In this document: in pieces, positions 9,942 through 20,871 of the stretch
How the letters are laid out: every line of letters begins with the position of its first letter
Numbering within the stretch: the first letter of the stretch is position 1
Assembly: GCA_964017185.1 (NCBI GenBank)
Contig: OZ024880.1
Location: forward strand, 43,475,071 to 43,539,070
Source: Rugalucina vietnamica
Lineage: Eukaryota > Mollusca > Bivalvia > Lucinida > Lucinidae
Length of the DNA: 64,000 bases
Direction: 5' to 3'
The notes under the pieces: model-generated
What the model saw: only the letters and a program-made list of their open reading frames with translations
What the model was told of the DNA's origin: nothing
Databases searched by the model: none
Translations under genes and position numbers: made by a program

Positions 9942-12916
9942 GTAAATATATATGAAAAATAAACATGCTTTACATATACATGTACATGATACATGTTATT
10001 TACAACAATTTTAAATCTGTTAAACGAAGACAACAAAGATCTAGTTGTGAAAATGCAACTGGGAAGACAAAGAAAGCATAAAGATTAATTGCTGAGGAAC
10101 GACAGGAAGAGGACAAATATTTTAGTACTTATGTTGCCAAAAATAAGCCAACACAAACTGTTTTACCTCTACGTCTATAACCAAGGCATGGCTTCGACAA
10201 GTTACCAAAACATACGATATTTTTATCATACACAATACATTTTGATCTTGTAACCATGATAATTTGAATGTAAAAAAATTATAGTTATTGAAACAGGACG
10301 AAGTGCGCTATATGTGTGATAATAGACAAATTTCGTTCAATGTTTCCATAACAATCGCCTCGTAGATAGAAAGTTTGATAAACTCATACATACCAAAACA
10401 AGTCAATGAAATAAATACCCCCTTAAATCCCACTTTTATATATTAAAACTGGGGTATGCCTATTTTTCTTATTTTTGCTCTAAAACATAGATTGTGGTTA
10501 CACAATAGAACCGCCTTGTAGCGGTTCTAACTTGTACCCGCAGCCTATGTTTTGACCAAAAATAAGAAAAATATCAAAAACATTTCCATTGAAAATTTAC
10601 AATTTTCAATTTGTGAAAAATCTGTATATTACATGGGCGTGTTTCGTAATGTGTTTTCAGTGTTCATATACAGAATAAGCTCAGACACCATCTTCATGAG
10701 CCCAGAACAGCGGCCCATTAAACGGGACCAAACGTTTACGGCATGGGCGACGTCAAAATCGACACTCTCGTCCTCTACACCAACACCCAAACCAACACAA
10801 GGTACAGGAATGGGTGTACATGACAGTCAAGAAATAGAAGAAATATATAGAGAAGACATTTCAACTTCTGCTGCTTTGGGTGTTGATGAAGATGTCAGTA
10901 CCTGGGCATCAAAACAGCAGGGTATGAGGCATTTGTTTTAATAACGGACAATGTACATGTATGTATATGCAATACATCAATTAATTATTACTTTCAAACC
11001 AGCGTTATTTTTTTTATCAAATGATGTTTGACAAAAACTAGAATAAGTGCCTTCTTGTACTCGTTGAGAGGCACGTGTACCCCCGGCTAATAGCCCCCAC
11101 TCCCCTTTCCCACCATACACTTAAGCCCATCGCCTCAACCTCCCCCTGGACATGTTCACCATTTTGTTTTAATTAATGAATACACGTAATCGATATTGAA
11201 ATATAAGAACGTTCTTATATCTTCAAACTATATTCACAGAGAAAATACACGTATGTTGCAGGTTTTAAGAACAAAGGAATCAAAGTCTCGTCACGACCAG
11301 GCAATGCCTTCTTGAATCACACATTTGACATTCAATCGATTGGACGCCTACAAAAAGAGTACACACAAACAACAACCAATGTACTGCTAGTTACATACCT
11401 AAGGTCCGGTTCCACATGGCTAGGTGATATAACCCGACAGGCTGAAAACTCCTTCTATGTATATGAACCATTCAAAAACTTGATCAAACAGGGTTATTAC
11501 GCCAACAACTCCGTCTGTTTTAATGACAATACATGCAGGTAAGTGCAAACTCCTTCACAGAGAAAATGTATAAGTTGATATGAAAACACCTGCTGTCTGT
11601 ACACCACCTTTCAGAAACTGCATGTTTCAAAATCTCACTTTTCTGAAACGCCACAAGAAAAATATGACCATAGTACTGAAAAAAAAAAAACAAAAAAAAA
11701 AACAAAAAAAAAAAACGGTACACTCTTAAAAAATTATGTCAAAATTTATTTTGAATAGGCATTTTGCATGTGCATGACTGGTAAACCAAACACCCCAAAA
11801 TAGAAAATCAAACAAATCTGTGGAAACAGTTTACGAATTTGGCATTCAGCTATGCATACAATACAAATTTGTTTTGGTTTGGTGCATTTTTAATGAAAAA
11901 TAACCAATTTAGTTGTTTTTTCCGGAAAAATAGTTACTTTCCTTGCTGACATTCTATAATAGAAAAAAGCCATTTTCAAAATTATTTTCAGACATAAAAT
12001 TTTTATTTTGCAAACCGATTTTCAACTAAACGAACGTGTTTCTATTAAATAGCATTGGTGCATGTTTCAAAGATAAAGCATGCATCTATTTATATGTATT
12101 TGCAGGGGGCCAATAACAGATCACGAGCATGACCAAGTAGCAATAGAAAGCCTTCGCCAAATTTACACATGTGACTTTTTGAACATGAACAAAGTGGTTC
12201 TAAATAATGTAGTGAGATCGCAAATGAAAGACTGTCAACAACTAAGGAGAACTTCACACACATTCGTACCTTTAACGAGACAGATGCAGTTAAGCGAATG
12301 TATAAAGTACACGACACAGAAGTGTTTCCAAGCAAAGTATAGAATTGCGAAAACAATCCGATTTTCAATGGAGCTGATAGAGACACTAATGACGAACGTA
12401 GAGAACCTGAAAGTGATCAACCTCGTTAGAGATCCTCGGGGAATAACAAACAGTCGCGTTCACGGGCGTTACTCCATGACTCTGAATAATGTCGTGCCGC
12501 ATTCAATAAACATGTGTACCCGGATGTATAATGACGTCATAATCGGTGATAGACTAAGAAAGAAATACCCGGATAAATTGGCACTGGTTATGTATGAAGC
12601 TTTGGCTGAAAGACCGATGGAGGGGGCGAGGTATGTGTTCAAGTTTCTGAACGCAACATACAGTGATAAAGTTCAACAATGGGTGTACGATTCCTCACAC
12701 GGAAATTCAAATGGCTTTTATGCAACAACAAGAAATTCGTCCGCTGCGTTATCACACTGGCGCAGCGAACTGACATTCGCACGAATTATATCAATACAAA
12801 ATAATTGTGAAAACCTGTTCAATTTACTCGGGTATATTTCATTCAAAACGATTAGTGATTTGAGAGATTTTGAAAAGAAATCGAGAATCACTGCTTACAG
12901 AAGCGGCTTTTTGTAA
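9854..12916 (+). CDS. Carbohydrate sulfotransferase-like, type II Golgi membrane protein (4 exons, 478 aa)
   Basis: Predicted to transfer sulfate from PAPS to a sugar hydroxyl of a glycan in the Golgi lumen. Coding exons are 9854-9941, 10661-10921, 11262-11538 and 12106-12916. They join in frame (phases 1, 1, 2) with GT-AG introns to give 478 residues. Residues 1-8 are cytosolic, about 9-26 form a signal anchor (VVFLAGLLVVVIILL), and 30-117 are a Ser/Thr/Pro-rich acidic stem. The luminal catalytic domain has the 5'-phosphosulfate loop TYLRSGSTW (161-169) and the 3'-phosphate motif LKVINLVRDPRG (310-321, Arg317, Ser325). The C-terminal RNSS...HWR block and CENLFNLLGY also fit the CHST1-7 (GlcNAc/Gal/GalNAc 6-O) group. 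N-glycosylation sequons NHT, NNS, NAT and NSS are present. Subfamily and substrate cannot be told from sequence alone. An in-frame ATG at 9836, inside MITE-1, is an alternative start. I saw no clear AATAAA signal downstream. Confidence 0.88.
10389..10651. mobile_element. MITE-1 copy at the 3' end of intron 1
   Basis: Left end CATACCAAAACAAGTCAATG is diverged; the right end is ATTACATGGGCGTGTTTCGTAATG. The internal hairpin is ATTGTGGTTACACAATAGAACCGCC against GCGGTTCTAACTTGTACC. It ends 9 bases before the AG of exon 2, so the branch-point region and part of the pyrimidine tract of this intron are MITE sequence. Confidence 0.87.
10661..10921 (+). CDS. Sulfotransferase coding exon 2 (luminal stem)
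   Basis: The acceptor is GTGTTTTCAG|TG and the donor CAGCAGG|GTATGAG. It encodes a stem rich in Ser, Thr, Pro and acidic residues (SSSTPTPKPTQGTG, then SQEIEEIYREDIS). An alternative in-phase acceptor at CTCAG|AC (10685) would shorten it by 8 codons. Confidence 0.72.
11262..11538 (+). CDS. Sulfotransferase coding exon 3 (5'-PAPS loop)
   Basis: The acceptor is TATGTTGCAG|GT and the donor GCAG|GTAAGT, a consensus. It carries LLVTYLRSGSTWLGDI and FYVYEPFKNL, the signature start of the sulfotransferase fold. Confidence 0.85.
11588..12025. mobile_element. Internally deleted copy of foldback element F1 in intron 3
   Basis: Begins CTGCTGTCTGTACACCACCT and matches 136-420. It then jumps to sequence like 985-1085 (TTTTTCCGGAAAAATAGTTACT, AACCGATTTTCA) and ends without the outer right arm. 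An A-rich stretch (11681-11714) interrupts it. Confidence 0.75.
12106..12916 (+). CDS. Sulfotransferase coding exon 4 (3'-phosphate motif to stop)
   Basis: The acceptor is TGTATTTGCAG|G, and the exon continues in frame to TAA at 12914-12916. It holds the 3'-phosphate motif, the YEALAERPMEGARYVFKFLN helix segment and the C-terminal substrate-lobe residues. Confidence 0.85.
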
Positions 12917-13049
12917 GCTGGATGGAAGAACATTTGGAAATAATATTACATCGACGACTTCATGATTCTGCTGAGTATTTTGTGTGTGCCAGCTGATTGA
13001 AATGCGCAGTGACAACACAAACAGTCAAACAAGGATGCCAGATCGGTGG

Positions 13050-13452
13050 TCTTTCACACGAGGACCGAACAACTAACTAGATGTTGTGAACCACTGCAGA
13101 AGATGAGGGTGGGGCCAGGCGCCTTTAAAACCGGTTTAAGCCCCCCAGTAATTTTATATTTCTGATCGTTCAAAGGCGATACTTCTGTTGTGGTTCTAAT
13201 TGTTTTGTGTTTTGGAGTCGAATGTTTGTGCTGTTTGAGCCTTATGTACGTTTTCATATTTTTAGTTCAGTTCGGGTAACTGAATGGCCGCCTGCTGGGG
13301 AAAAGCTGCTCACTCGGCTTACGATATGTTTTCTTCAAGCCGGGTATAAGTACCTAAGTGTCATTTTAGTGTTTTTCCCACCCCTCGGTTTATGGAGTGG
13401 GAATTTCTTTCTGATTGCGCCATTTCCTGATCATTGCATACTTGTACCTTTC
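13050..13452 (+). mobile_element. Penelope-like 3' tail just downstream of the sulfotransferase gene
   Basis: Includes ACACGAGGACCGAACAACTA, CCACTGCAGAAGATGAGGGT, GATCGTTCAAAGGCGATAC and the end CATACTTGTACCTTTC. It starts about 130 bp after the stop codon, so the 3' untranslated region may run into it. Confidence 0.85.
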
Positions 13453-13636
13453 AATTAGTTTTATGCTTATTGTGGACCGCAAACTGTAAACACAAAATCA
13501 TTTGCTTTAAATGGACTGAAATTTTCTAAATGCTGTCAGTAAGTGATAGTGTATTTCCTGTCCAATTAAATTTAAAGTTCGGTAATATAAATAAAATTAA
13601 AGACAATAGGTTCAAAGTACTACGAATGCTAATGAA

Positions 13637-13858
13637 TAACTCATATAAGCCTGACGTCCTTTTTGTGGGACATAGGCAAACAGCATAGCCCCAGATGTGA
13701 CGCCGCAGAACGCGGCGTCCCATCTGGGGCTGTTCTGTTTGCTTAGATGAATTTCATAGAAAAATGGAATAAAATTTGAAAATCCTACCTGAAGCCCCTC
13801 AAAATGAAAGCGGACTCACCCCAAATGATAATAATGGGAGAATCCATTCGTGAAATAT
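13637..13858. mobile_element. MITE-4 copy with strong GC hairpin
   Basis: The hairpin AGCCCCAGATGTGACGCCGC / GCGGCGTCCCATCTGGGGCT has an AGAAC loop and sits inside AGGCAAACAGCAT...TGTTCTGTTTGC. The flanks TAAGCCTGACGTCC and GGACTCACCCCAAATGAT recur at 23052-23282 (inverted) and in part at 45752-45832. Confidence 0.75.
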
Positions 13859-14473
13859 GGGTTAAATAAAGAGCAAACGATTTACCTCTATAAATGTGGC
13901 CACTGTCAACACGTTGTGTGGTATACAGTACTCCAAATTGTGACAGAATAAGCATTTGCTATCTCCATTGGTTTTGCAAATGCAGAGTCTATCACATATT
14001 GAACTACCGTTTTAAATAAATTCGTTGTTATTTCACAGATAGCATGTAAAAAGTGAGGATGGTTGTGTTAAATACTTTTTATATGACTAGTGCGCACCGT
14101 TTTATCTTTTCAAATGTGTTTATACAATTAACAATTGCAGTGATTAGATAATTGAAAGCGAAAGTCATAAAAAGTATATTGGTGCATTAATATACTGACT
14201 TGAACAAGAAATGCTCTTGCATGAATATTGCATTCTGTACACATTGTAATAGGCAGTGACGGTTAAATCAATGAAAATAAAAAGGTTCAAATAAGAGCTA
14301 CTGTCAATGTAATATTGCGGCAACATTAAAAGAATTTAAATTGCGTAATTGGAGCCTTGGGTAATAAACACCAAGTTGGGAATTGAACAATACCGACGGG
14401 GATGTCTTCTCACCTACTTAAACCACGAAACCAAGGCACATATAGATCTACCAATATAATACCATAGTATTAA
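13859..14473. other. No recognisable feature
   Basis: AT-rich sequence between two repeats. No long frame, hairpin or repeat match was seen. Confidence 0.5.
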
Positions 14474-14757
14474 TGATCGTTCCAAGGCGAGCCTTCGGTG
14501 GTGGTTCTTATTGCTAAATGTCTCAGTGTTGAATTTTAGTGCTGATGACACCTTACAAATGTATGTTTTCATGTTTTAGTTAAGTTTGGGTAACTAAGTG
14601 GCCACCTATTGGAAAAACAGCTGCTCACTCGGCTTACGATATGTTTACTTAGCATAAGTACCTGATTGTTATTTTAGGTTTTTTCCACCTCGGTTTTTGG
14701 AGTGGGAATTTCTTTCCAATTGCGCCATTTCATGATCATTGCCTACTTTAACCTTTA
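14474..14757 (+). mobile_element. Penelope-like 3' tail, + orientation, abutting a - strand body
   Basis: Runs GATCGTTCCAAGGCGAG to GCCTACTTTAACCTTT. It joins at 14758 to the opposite-strand body, which begins at the AAATTACTGACGGGCTT hairpin block and so lacks its own tail. Confidence 0.8.
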
Positions 14758-16205
14758 TAAAATTACTGACGGGCTTAAAGTAGTTTTACAGGTCTATCTT
14801 CATCCTCAGTTTCTGCAGCGGTTCACAACATTTCGTTAGTTGTGCGGTCCCCGTGGTGAATCTGTAACTCGTCAATGAATCAGCAAGGACAAACAAATAA
14901 ATTATGATAACGTCCAAGATGAAGCAAAATCAAGGATTCACAATAGACTGCCCGGCGATAGAGAGCTCTGGGCGCCAAACATTATGACTGAAAATCTGGA
15001 GCAAAAGAAAAACAAAGGGCCAAGCAACAGACAAGAAGCTCCGACCCGAACCAGCTAAACGGAATAGCTTAAAGTCGGGACCATCATAGAGTCTGACGCC
15101 CGACCCACCGGTGTACAATTAAAGAAGGCAGCGTAGTTATCAACCGTGATTGGGTTGAAAACTAGGCATGCAGACTGTCGCATAAAATTTATTTATATTC
15201 TATACGTTTGTACCGTATAATAATTTTTCTAAACTGAAAAGAAAAATCATTCCTTCCTATAGGTTTCCTAAATTTGTAAACCAAGTCACCATAAAATTCT
15301 GGTTCCGAAAGGCCATCACGTAAAAGCACTCTTAACCGTACGTTATATTTGGAAATCCATTCGAAATTTATGGTACCGATTGCCCTGTTGGAAAAGTTAA
15401 TCATTTATTTCGAGCATTGAAGTCTGTAACTCTAGCATACCTAATAAGATGCAAAATATATACACCATAAGAAGCACGGCGAGGAACGCCACCATCCAAA
15501 AATGGACAATTTACTGTATCAAAATCAAAGTCATCGCGCTTATCATAAATTTTAGAAGAAACAAATCAATTTTCAATAGAGAGATGGAAATCTAAAAAGG
15601 GGGCTTCGGTTCATGTGGTATTGGCTTTGTTCAGCTGTAGTGCAGGTGGATAAATTTGATTGACCATACCTTCAAAATAAGGGTTGTCAATGTTAAAAAG
15701 GTGGTCATCGAGGTTCCTGGAAGTCGAATTAAAAGCCTCTCGATAACATCAGCTTGATTTTCATGGTTAAAAGAATCCGTGAAATCTCTTTCGTAGCAGT
15801 ATAAAAATAAATCAGCTATGAGAGGAACGCAATTTGTACCCATCGGAATGCCAACAATTTGTCTGTATAACTTGGTCCCAAATTTGATATAAATATTATC
15901 CAGGAGATAGGATAAGGCGTCAAATACATTCTGACATGACCAAAGAGTATATCAACTTTGGCCAGAGGAAGTGAAAAGCCATTTGGGTCCTTACAGGTTA
16001 AATAAAATGAATCATAGATTTTAATGCCCTTTTGAAGGTCCACTCTATCAAATCCAGAAGTTTTTCCTTCATTAGATTAAGTGGCAATGTGGCATACACT
16101 ATACAGAGTTGAAAAATCATATGTGGACAAGCTGGTCGCAAGGAACCCTCAACACTTCAATTTACTGAGCACCTCGCCAGACCATTTTATTGACCAAATG
16201 CAATT
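14758..16205 (-). pseudogene. Penelope-like reverse transcriptase body, degraded
   Basis: On the minus strand, RT blocks occur in the order LSTYDFSTLY (motif A, Asp intact), MDLQKGIKIYDSFYLTCKDP, SWIIFISNLG, MGTNCVPLIADLFLYCYERD (motif B region), and later ISKYNVRLRVLLRDGLSEPE and FYGDLVYKFRK. The Tyr-Leu-Asp-Asp motif C is lost in a frameshifted stretch near 15690-15730. Several frameshifts and stops separate the blocks. No GIY-YIG domain follows; the frame runs into the non-coding 3' region at about 15100. It is the second longest copy of the family. Confidence 0.82.
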
Positions 16206-16321
16206 GTTAAAAAATTATTCACATTGATGGCTGTTGGCTATGTACCAAATGAAAACATCTACACATTACATTTAATGACCTTGTAGTTGAGCTACCAACT
16301 CGGCTTCTGTGCAGTTTGCTC

Positions 16322-16584
16322 CATTACGAAAACTTGCCCATGCAATATACAGATTTTTTTTCATATATAAAAATGAAAATTTTCAGTAGAAAATTGTTGA
16401 TATTTTTCTTATTTTTGCTCAAAACATAGATTGTGGGTACACGTTAGAACCGCCTCGGAGTACCCACAATCTATGTTTTGGAGCAAAAATAAGAAAATAG
16501 GTATACCCCTGCCAACCCCAGTTTTTTTCTATATAAAAGTGGGGTTCAAGGGGGTATACTTTTCACGGACATGTTTTCCTGATG
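16322..16584. mobile_element. MITE-1 copy
   Basis: Ends CATTACGAAAACTTGCCCAT and CACGGACATGTTTTCCTGATG. The long internal inverted repeat TTTTTGCTCAAAACATAGAT...GTTAGAACCGCCTCGG turns back as ACCCACAATCTATGTTTTGG. No clear target duplication. Confidence 0.88.
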
Positions 16585-17532
16585 CCTTCCACGCTCCTTA
16601 GATGCATAAATAGTGTACTTCAACTCCATCAAAATCAATGGAGGGCGAGGGAATGGGGATGGTACATTTTTGTAGGCTTGCTAGAAGTTAAAAGATCGCC
16701 ATAGTTTCATGTGGCAGTTTCATATTTAGAGGAGTATGCTGACATATATGATATCAGGCTAGTTAAATGGAAAGTTTATCAACACAAATTAAACAAAATA
16801 ATATTATCAATAATGATTTTACATCATGCAGTATAAATAAAATAATTTGTAGTTCAGATAAAACACCGGTTCAATAATTTGCGCATCGTAAAAACAGTAA
16901 ATATGATTATATAAAGTAACATGGACATTAGAGTCGGAAGTTCGCTACCGGTATACAATGTATTACATGTACGAGGGTCTGGATGGGGTATAATGATTAA
17001 TGAATAATGGCCTAAAATTTTTAATGAGAGTGAATAATGAGCAAAAAATTTAATGATAAGTGAATAATGAGGTCCTAAAGAATAATGAATAAATGTAAAA
17101 TTTTAATGAATAGCAGAGTTATATAATGAATAGTGAATAATAACATTTTAAAGAATAATGTATGTGCTAAGATTTGGCTATGGAATTGTCTTAGATGGCC
17201 TCCCTGACATTCCAGAATTTCATTTTTTTCTGGAGTCCTGACTCCCCCAGACCCGATTTAGTTCAAATGTTGTATTCATATTTCAGAAATCCTTGAATGT
17301 TTGGAAAGACATATGTCTGGAAGCCAAGCATGTAGGGACCCACCTCATTTGAAGGCAGAGTAAAATAAATTAAATCATTCTGGATGTTTACTGAGCCAGA
17401 TACTATTTCACTGTTTTGTTTGCTTATGTATATGTATTTTCTTTTTATTTTATTACCCTACTTTGTCCTTATTATGTATGTTCCAATCCTATAATGATAC
17501 TCTTTTTTGTGGATGAACATCATCTTGCTTTT

Positions 17533-18508
17533 TATGTTCCCCCTCCGACGGGGTGGGGGACATATTGTTTTTGGTGTGGATCCCATCGGCGTCGGCGTAG
17601 CTTTTTGTCTGAACCACTGGATGGATTTAGACCAAACTGGCACAGAAACTTCATTGGGGCAGCCGAATGGAGTGATTAGATTTCGGTGACCTTGACCTAA
17701 TTTTGAAGGTCACAAAGGTCAATTAACTGTTTGAAAATCCAGGTGTCTCCATTCGTTTCCGCTCTCTAACTTGAGTAGTTTTTGACTGATTTTCTTCAAA
17801 CTTTGCATATTGATACCGGCAAGGAGTGGTTTGGGATTGTAGATGGGTAAATTTCGTCAAACGACCTCAGAGTTATGGCCCTTGATTGAGGTTAAAAATT
17901 GCATTTTATTCGTTTCCGCTCTCTAACTTGAGTAGTTTTTGACCGATTTTCTTTAATTTTTGCATATGAGTTGATACCGGCAAGGAGTGGTTTGGGATTG
18001 TAGATGGGTAAATTTTGTCAAATGACCTTAGAGTTATGGCCCTTGATTGAGGTTAAACATTGCATTTTTTTCGTTTCCGCTCTCTAACTTGAGTAGTTTT
18101 TGACCGATTTTCTTCAAACTTTGCATATGAGTTGATACCGGCAAGGAGTGGTTTGGGATTGTAGATGGGTAAATTTCGTCAAATGACCTTAGAGTTATGG
18201 CCCTTGATTGAGGTTAAAAAATGCATTTTTTTTCATTTCCGCTCTCTAACTTGAGTAGTTTTTTACCGATTTTCTTCAAACTTTGCATATTAGTTGATAC
18301 CGGCAAGGATTGGTTTGGGATTGTAGATGGGTAAATTTCGTGAACCTTCAAACTTTTTAAATATGGAAAGCTGAAACATGTGATATTTTAAATGTCTGTT
18401 GGTATATATTGGTTTTAATTTAAAATGTCTGTTCGTAAATATTTTTCAGGGTTATATGTAAAAATTTACAAAATTAAAAGTGGGTTGGGGCAGAGAGGGG
18501 GGGACATA
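17533..18508. mobile_element. Nested element with TATGTYCCCC ends and 165-bp tandem core
   Basis: Bounded by TATGTTCCCCCTCC and, in reverse complement, TATGTCCCCCCCTC. The left part has GGTGACCTTGACC...AAGGTCA; the middle is the tandem array at 17735-18345. The structure (unique arms, about 165-bp core repeats) recalls the pearl-type elements described in oysters, but that is an analogy only. Confidence 0.55.
17735..18345. repeat. Tandem array, about four units of about 165 bp
   Basis: Each unit has TTTCCGCTCTCTAACTTGAG, GATACCGGCAAGGAGTGGTT, TGGGATTGTAGATGGGTAAA and GAGTTATGGCCCTTGATTGA. Units start near 17752, 17910, 18074 and 18235; the last one is partial. Confidence 0.92.
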
Positions 18509-19275
18509 TGTTTTCCTCTGAAACTTTTTCTAGTTTATATGACAGAACATAATTATAGTGTATTTTGCAATCAGAAACAAGGCAGCACTAAGAACGTTAA
18601 TGCAAATCTATCGCACTACATATTTCTTTCCTCGCTCGCTCCGCTCGCTCGGTATTTAAGACATTAATAAAATGTATTGTACAATCCGGCACAAGCACAA
18701 ATCCATACGTCACATAGAACTCCTATGCTAACTAGTTTACTAAATAAAAACAACAGCATTTTATTATAACTTTTACCCCTACAGTTACATTTTTTCTTAA
18801 ATAACTTTTGGTATTCATAATTGAAGAGAAAGATTCAGGGTAAAATTTAGGGCATATGGAGGGGATTATACTCCCAACAGATTTAAAAGGGGAGTTGCTA
18901 AAAAAATTGGTATACTATTTCGAAAAGTTTCCATGCTCAAGGCTTTGTGATCTAGCAGAGTATATAATTATGCTTCTTTCAAGGTGTTAATATCAAAGCA
19001 GTCTACAATTTGATATCATAGAACTAGTCCTTGTGGCTTTAGATAAGGGATGCCTTAGGCGGGCAACACCTATTTGCTTATGGATATTAGCTGGTTGAAG
19101 AAGGTGTGACTAGTAATTATCACGTTTTAATGAATAATCGAGCTAATTTTAATGAATAAGCCAAAATTTTAATGACAGTGAATAAATGGCTAATTTTTTA
19201 GTGATTAGTGAATACCAGGACCCCCCATCCAGACCCTCATGTACATGCCATAAAACATCAAACTTTAAGGTCAAA

Positions 19276-19665
19276 ACTCTGCAGGCTTAGTTTTTAACCC
19301 AATCATGGCTGATAACTATATATTTTCTATAATTGCACGACGGTGGGTCGGGCGTCAGAGTCTATGATGGTCTCGACTATAAGCTATTGGGTTTAGTTGG
19401 TGGAGCGGGAGTATCTTGTCTGTTGCTTGACCCACCGGGGCTCAACTGGTGATTTTAGTTTGCTCCAGATTTTTAGTGATGTTGTTTGGCGTCCAGTGAT
19501 CTCCTTTTCCTGGCAGCTTATCGTATATGCAAGTCCTTGTTTGTTATTCATCATGTTGGTTATCATAATTTGCTTGTTTGTCCTTGATTTATAGATTCAC
19601 AACGACGACCGAACAGCTTATAAACACTGCAGAAGTGGGGGTGATGTTAGGCGCCTGTAAAACCG
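19276..19665 (+). mobile_element. Penelope-like fragment: end of ORF and first part of 3' region
   Basis: Contains CAGGCTTAGTTTTTAACCCA, GGTGGGTCGGGCGTCAGA, TTGCTTGACCCACCGGGG and GGCGCCTGTAAAACCGG. It stops before the GATCGTTCC block, so the terminal tail is missing. Confidence 0.8.
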
Positions 19666-20173
19666 GCGCTTGTTTTAAAGCGCACCAAAATTCACCATAT
19701 GATTCTACAGTGGTTCATTACATTAAATAATTGTTACACTATTTGTCATACCCATTTTACCGTATCGCTGTCCCAGTGTTCTAAAGCAGTCTGATTGAGT
19801 CATTAATCAAGATTTTAGCTAATGGAATGAAGATCTTTCGAAATTAATCCTGCTCTTTAGTATTCTTTAAAGCCAAACAAATCCAATTATTGGCATTATA
19901 AATAGCAAATAATTCAACATGGAAAATAAAAAAATATCTAATGAGAAATCGTATTGAAATGAAATAGTACAACCTCTAATTTGAAAACCGGTGGTTGTCT
20001 GGACTGTTGGGCATGGTAGGTGCATCTGTTCTAACCATTGGTTGTGTTAGCGCTCTGGCTGTTTGTTTGGTAATCGTTAAACATTTACAATGCAGCAATG
20101 TTGCCGTTTGTGTCGGTTCCTTGTCGTTCCTTAATTGTACATTATATTATATAAGGATAATTCAGGTTTGCGT
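19666..20173. other. No recognisable feature
   Basis: AT-rich. A 60-codon frame at 19995-20177 has a hydrophobic stretch but no support as a gene. Confidence 0.45.
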
Positions 20174-20671
20174 TTAAAAAGTACAAGTAGGCAAAGATCT
20201 GGAAAAGGCGCAATCAGAAAAAGATTCCCACTCCAAAAGCCGTAGTGGGAAAAACTAAATTAACAATCACGTACTTATACCATGAAAACATATCGTAAGC
20301 CGAATGGGCAGCTATTTTCCCAATAGGTGGCCACTCAGTTACCTAAACTTAACTAAAAATATGAAAGCATACATAAGGCGCCAACAGCACAAAAATTTCA
20401 AACACCAAGACATAAAACAAAAAGAATCACCACAGTAGTATCGCCTTGGAACGATCAGTAACACAAAGTTACTGGCGGGCTTAAACCGGTTTTACATGGC
20501 CATAACCTCACCCTCAGCTTTTGCAGTGATTCATAACATTTAGTTAGTTCTTCGGTCCTGGTGGTGAATCTCTAACTAGTCAATTAATCATCAAGAACAA
20601 ACAAATAAATCACGATAAACATCCTGATGAATACAAAACCAGGACTCACAGATTGAGTAAGCTGCCCGAAC
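20174..20671 (-). mobile_element. Penelope-like 3' region, well preserved
   Basis: Minus strand from TTGAGTAAGCTGCC (reverse complement GGCAGCTTACTCAA) through the CACTGCAAAAGCTGAGGGTG, GATCGTTCCAAGGCGATAC and GTGGCCACCTATTGGG blocks to the end CTACTTGTACTTTTT. Confidence 0.88.
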
Positions 20672-20871
20672 TTATATATAGCACTGCATTAATATCATTA
20701 ATAGTAATACTTTAAACTTATATGTAGCACTGCATTAATATCATTTCCGTTATTTTTATTCTTACTTTCATGTAAATGTTCTGCTAAATGTCATCTATGT
20801 ATTTTTGACTGGCGAAATCTTATGGAACATAAGGAGCACAAGAAATCACAAAAGGAGTGTGAGAATATGGG

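Larger units (their letters stand above)
16973..19238. mobile_element. 2.27 kb TIR element with AATGAATAATGA subterminal arrays and ATGTAC duplication
   Basis: Terminal inverted repeats GAGGGTCTGGATGGGG and CCCCATCCAGACCCTC are flanked by ATGTAC at 16967-16972 and 19239-19244, an apparent 6-bp target duplication. Inside both ends lie degenerate arrays of TTTTAATGAATAATGA-like words (16990-17165 and 19120-19215). The central part holds another repeat unit (17533-18508). No transposase frame survives. Confidence 0.8.

Noticed and set aside
14340-14460. Possible tRNA-like sequence (CCTTGGGTAAT...GAATTGAACAATACC)
   Set aside because: Only a B-box-like word is present; no cloverleaf can be folded from the surrounding bases.
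17416-17679. 87-codon frame with hydrophobic start
   Set aside because: Covers the left end of a repeat unit (TATGTTCCCC element) and has no recognisable homology.
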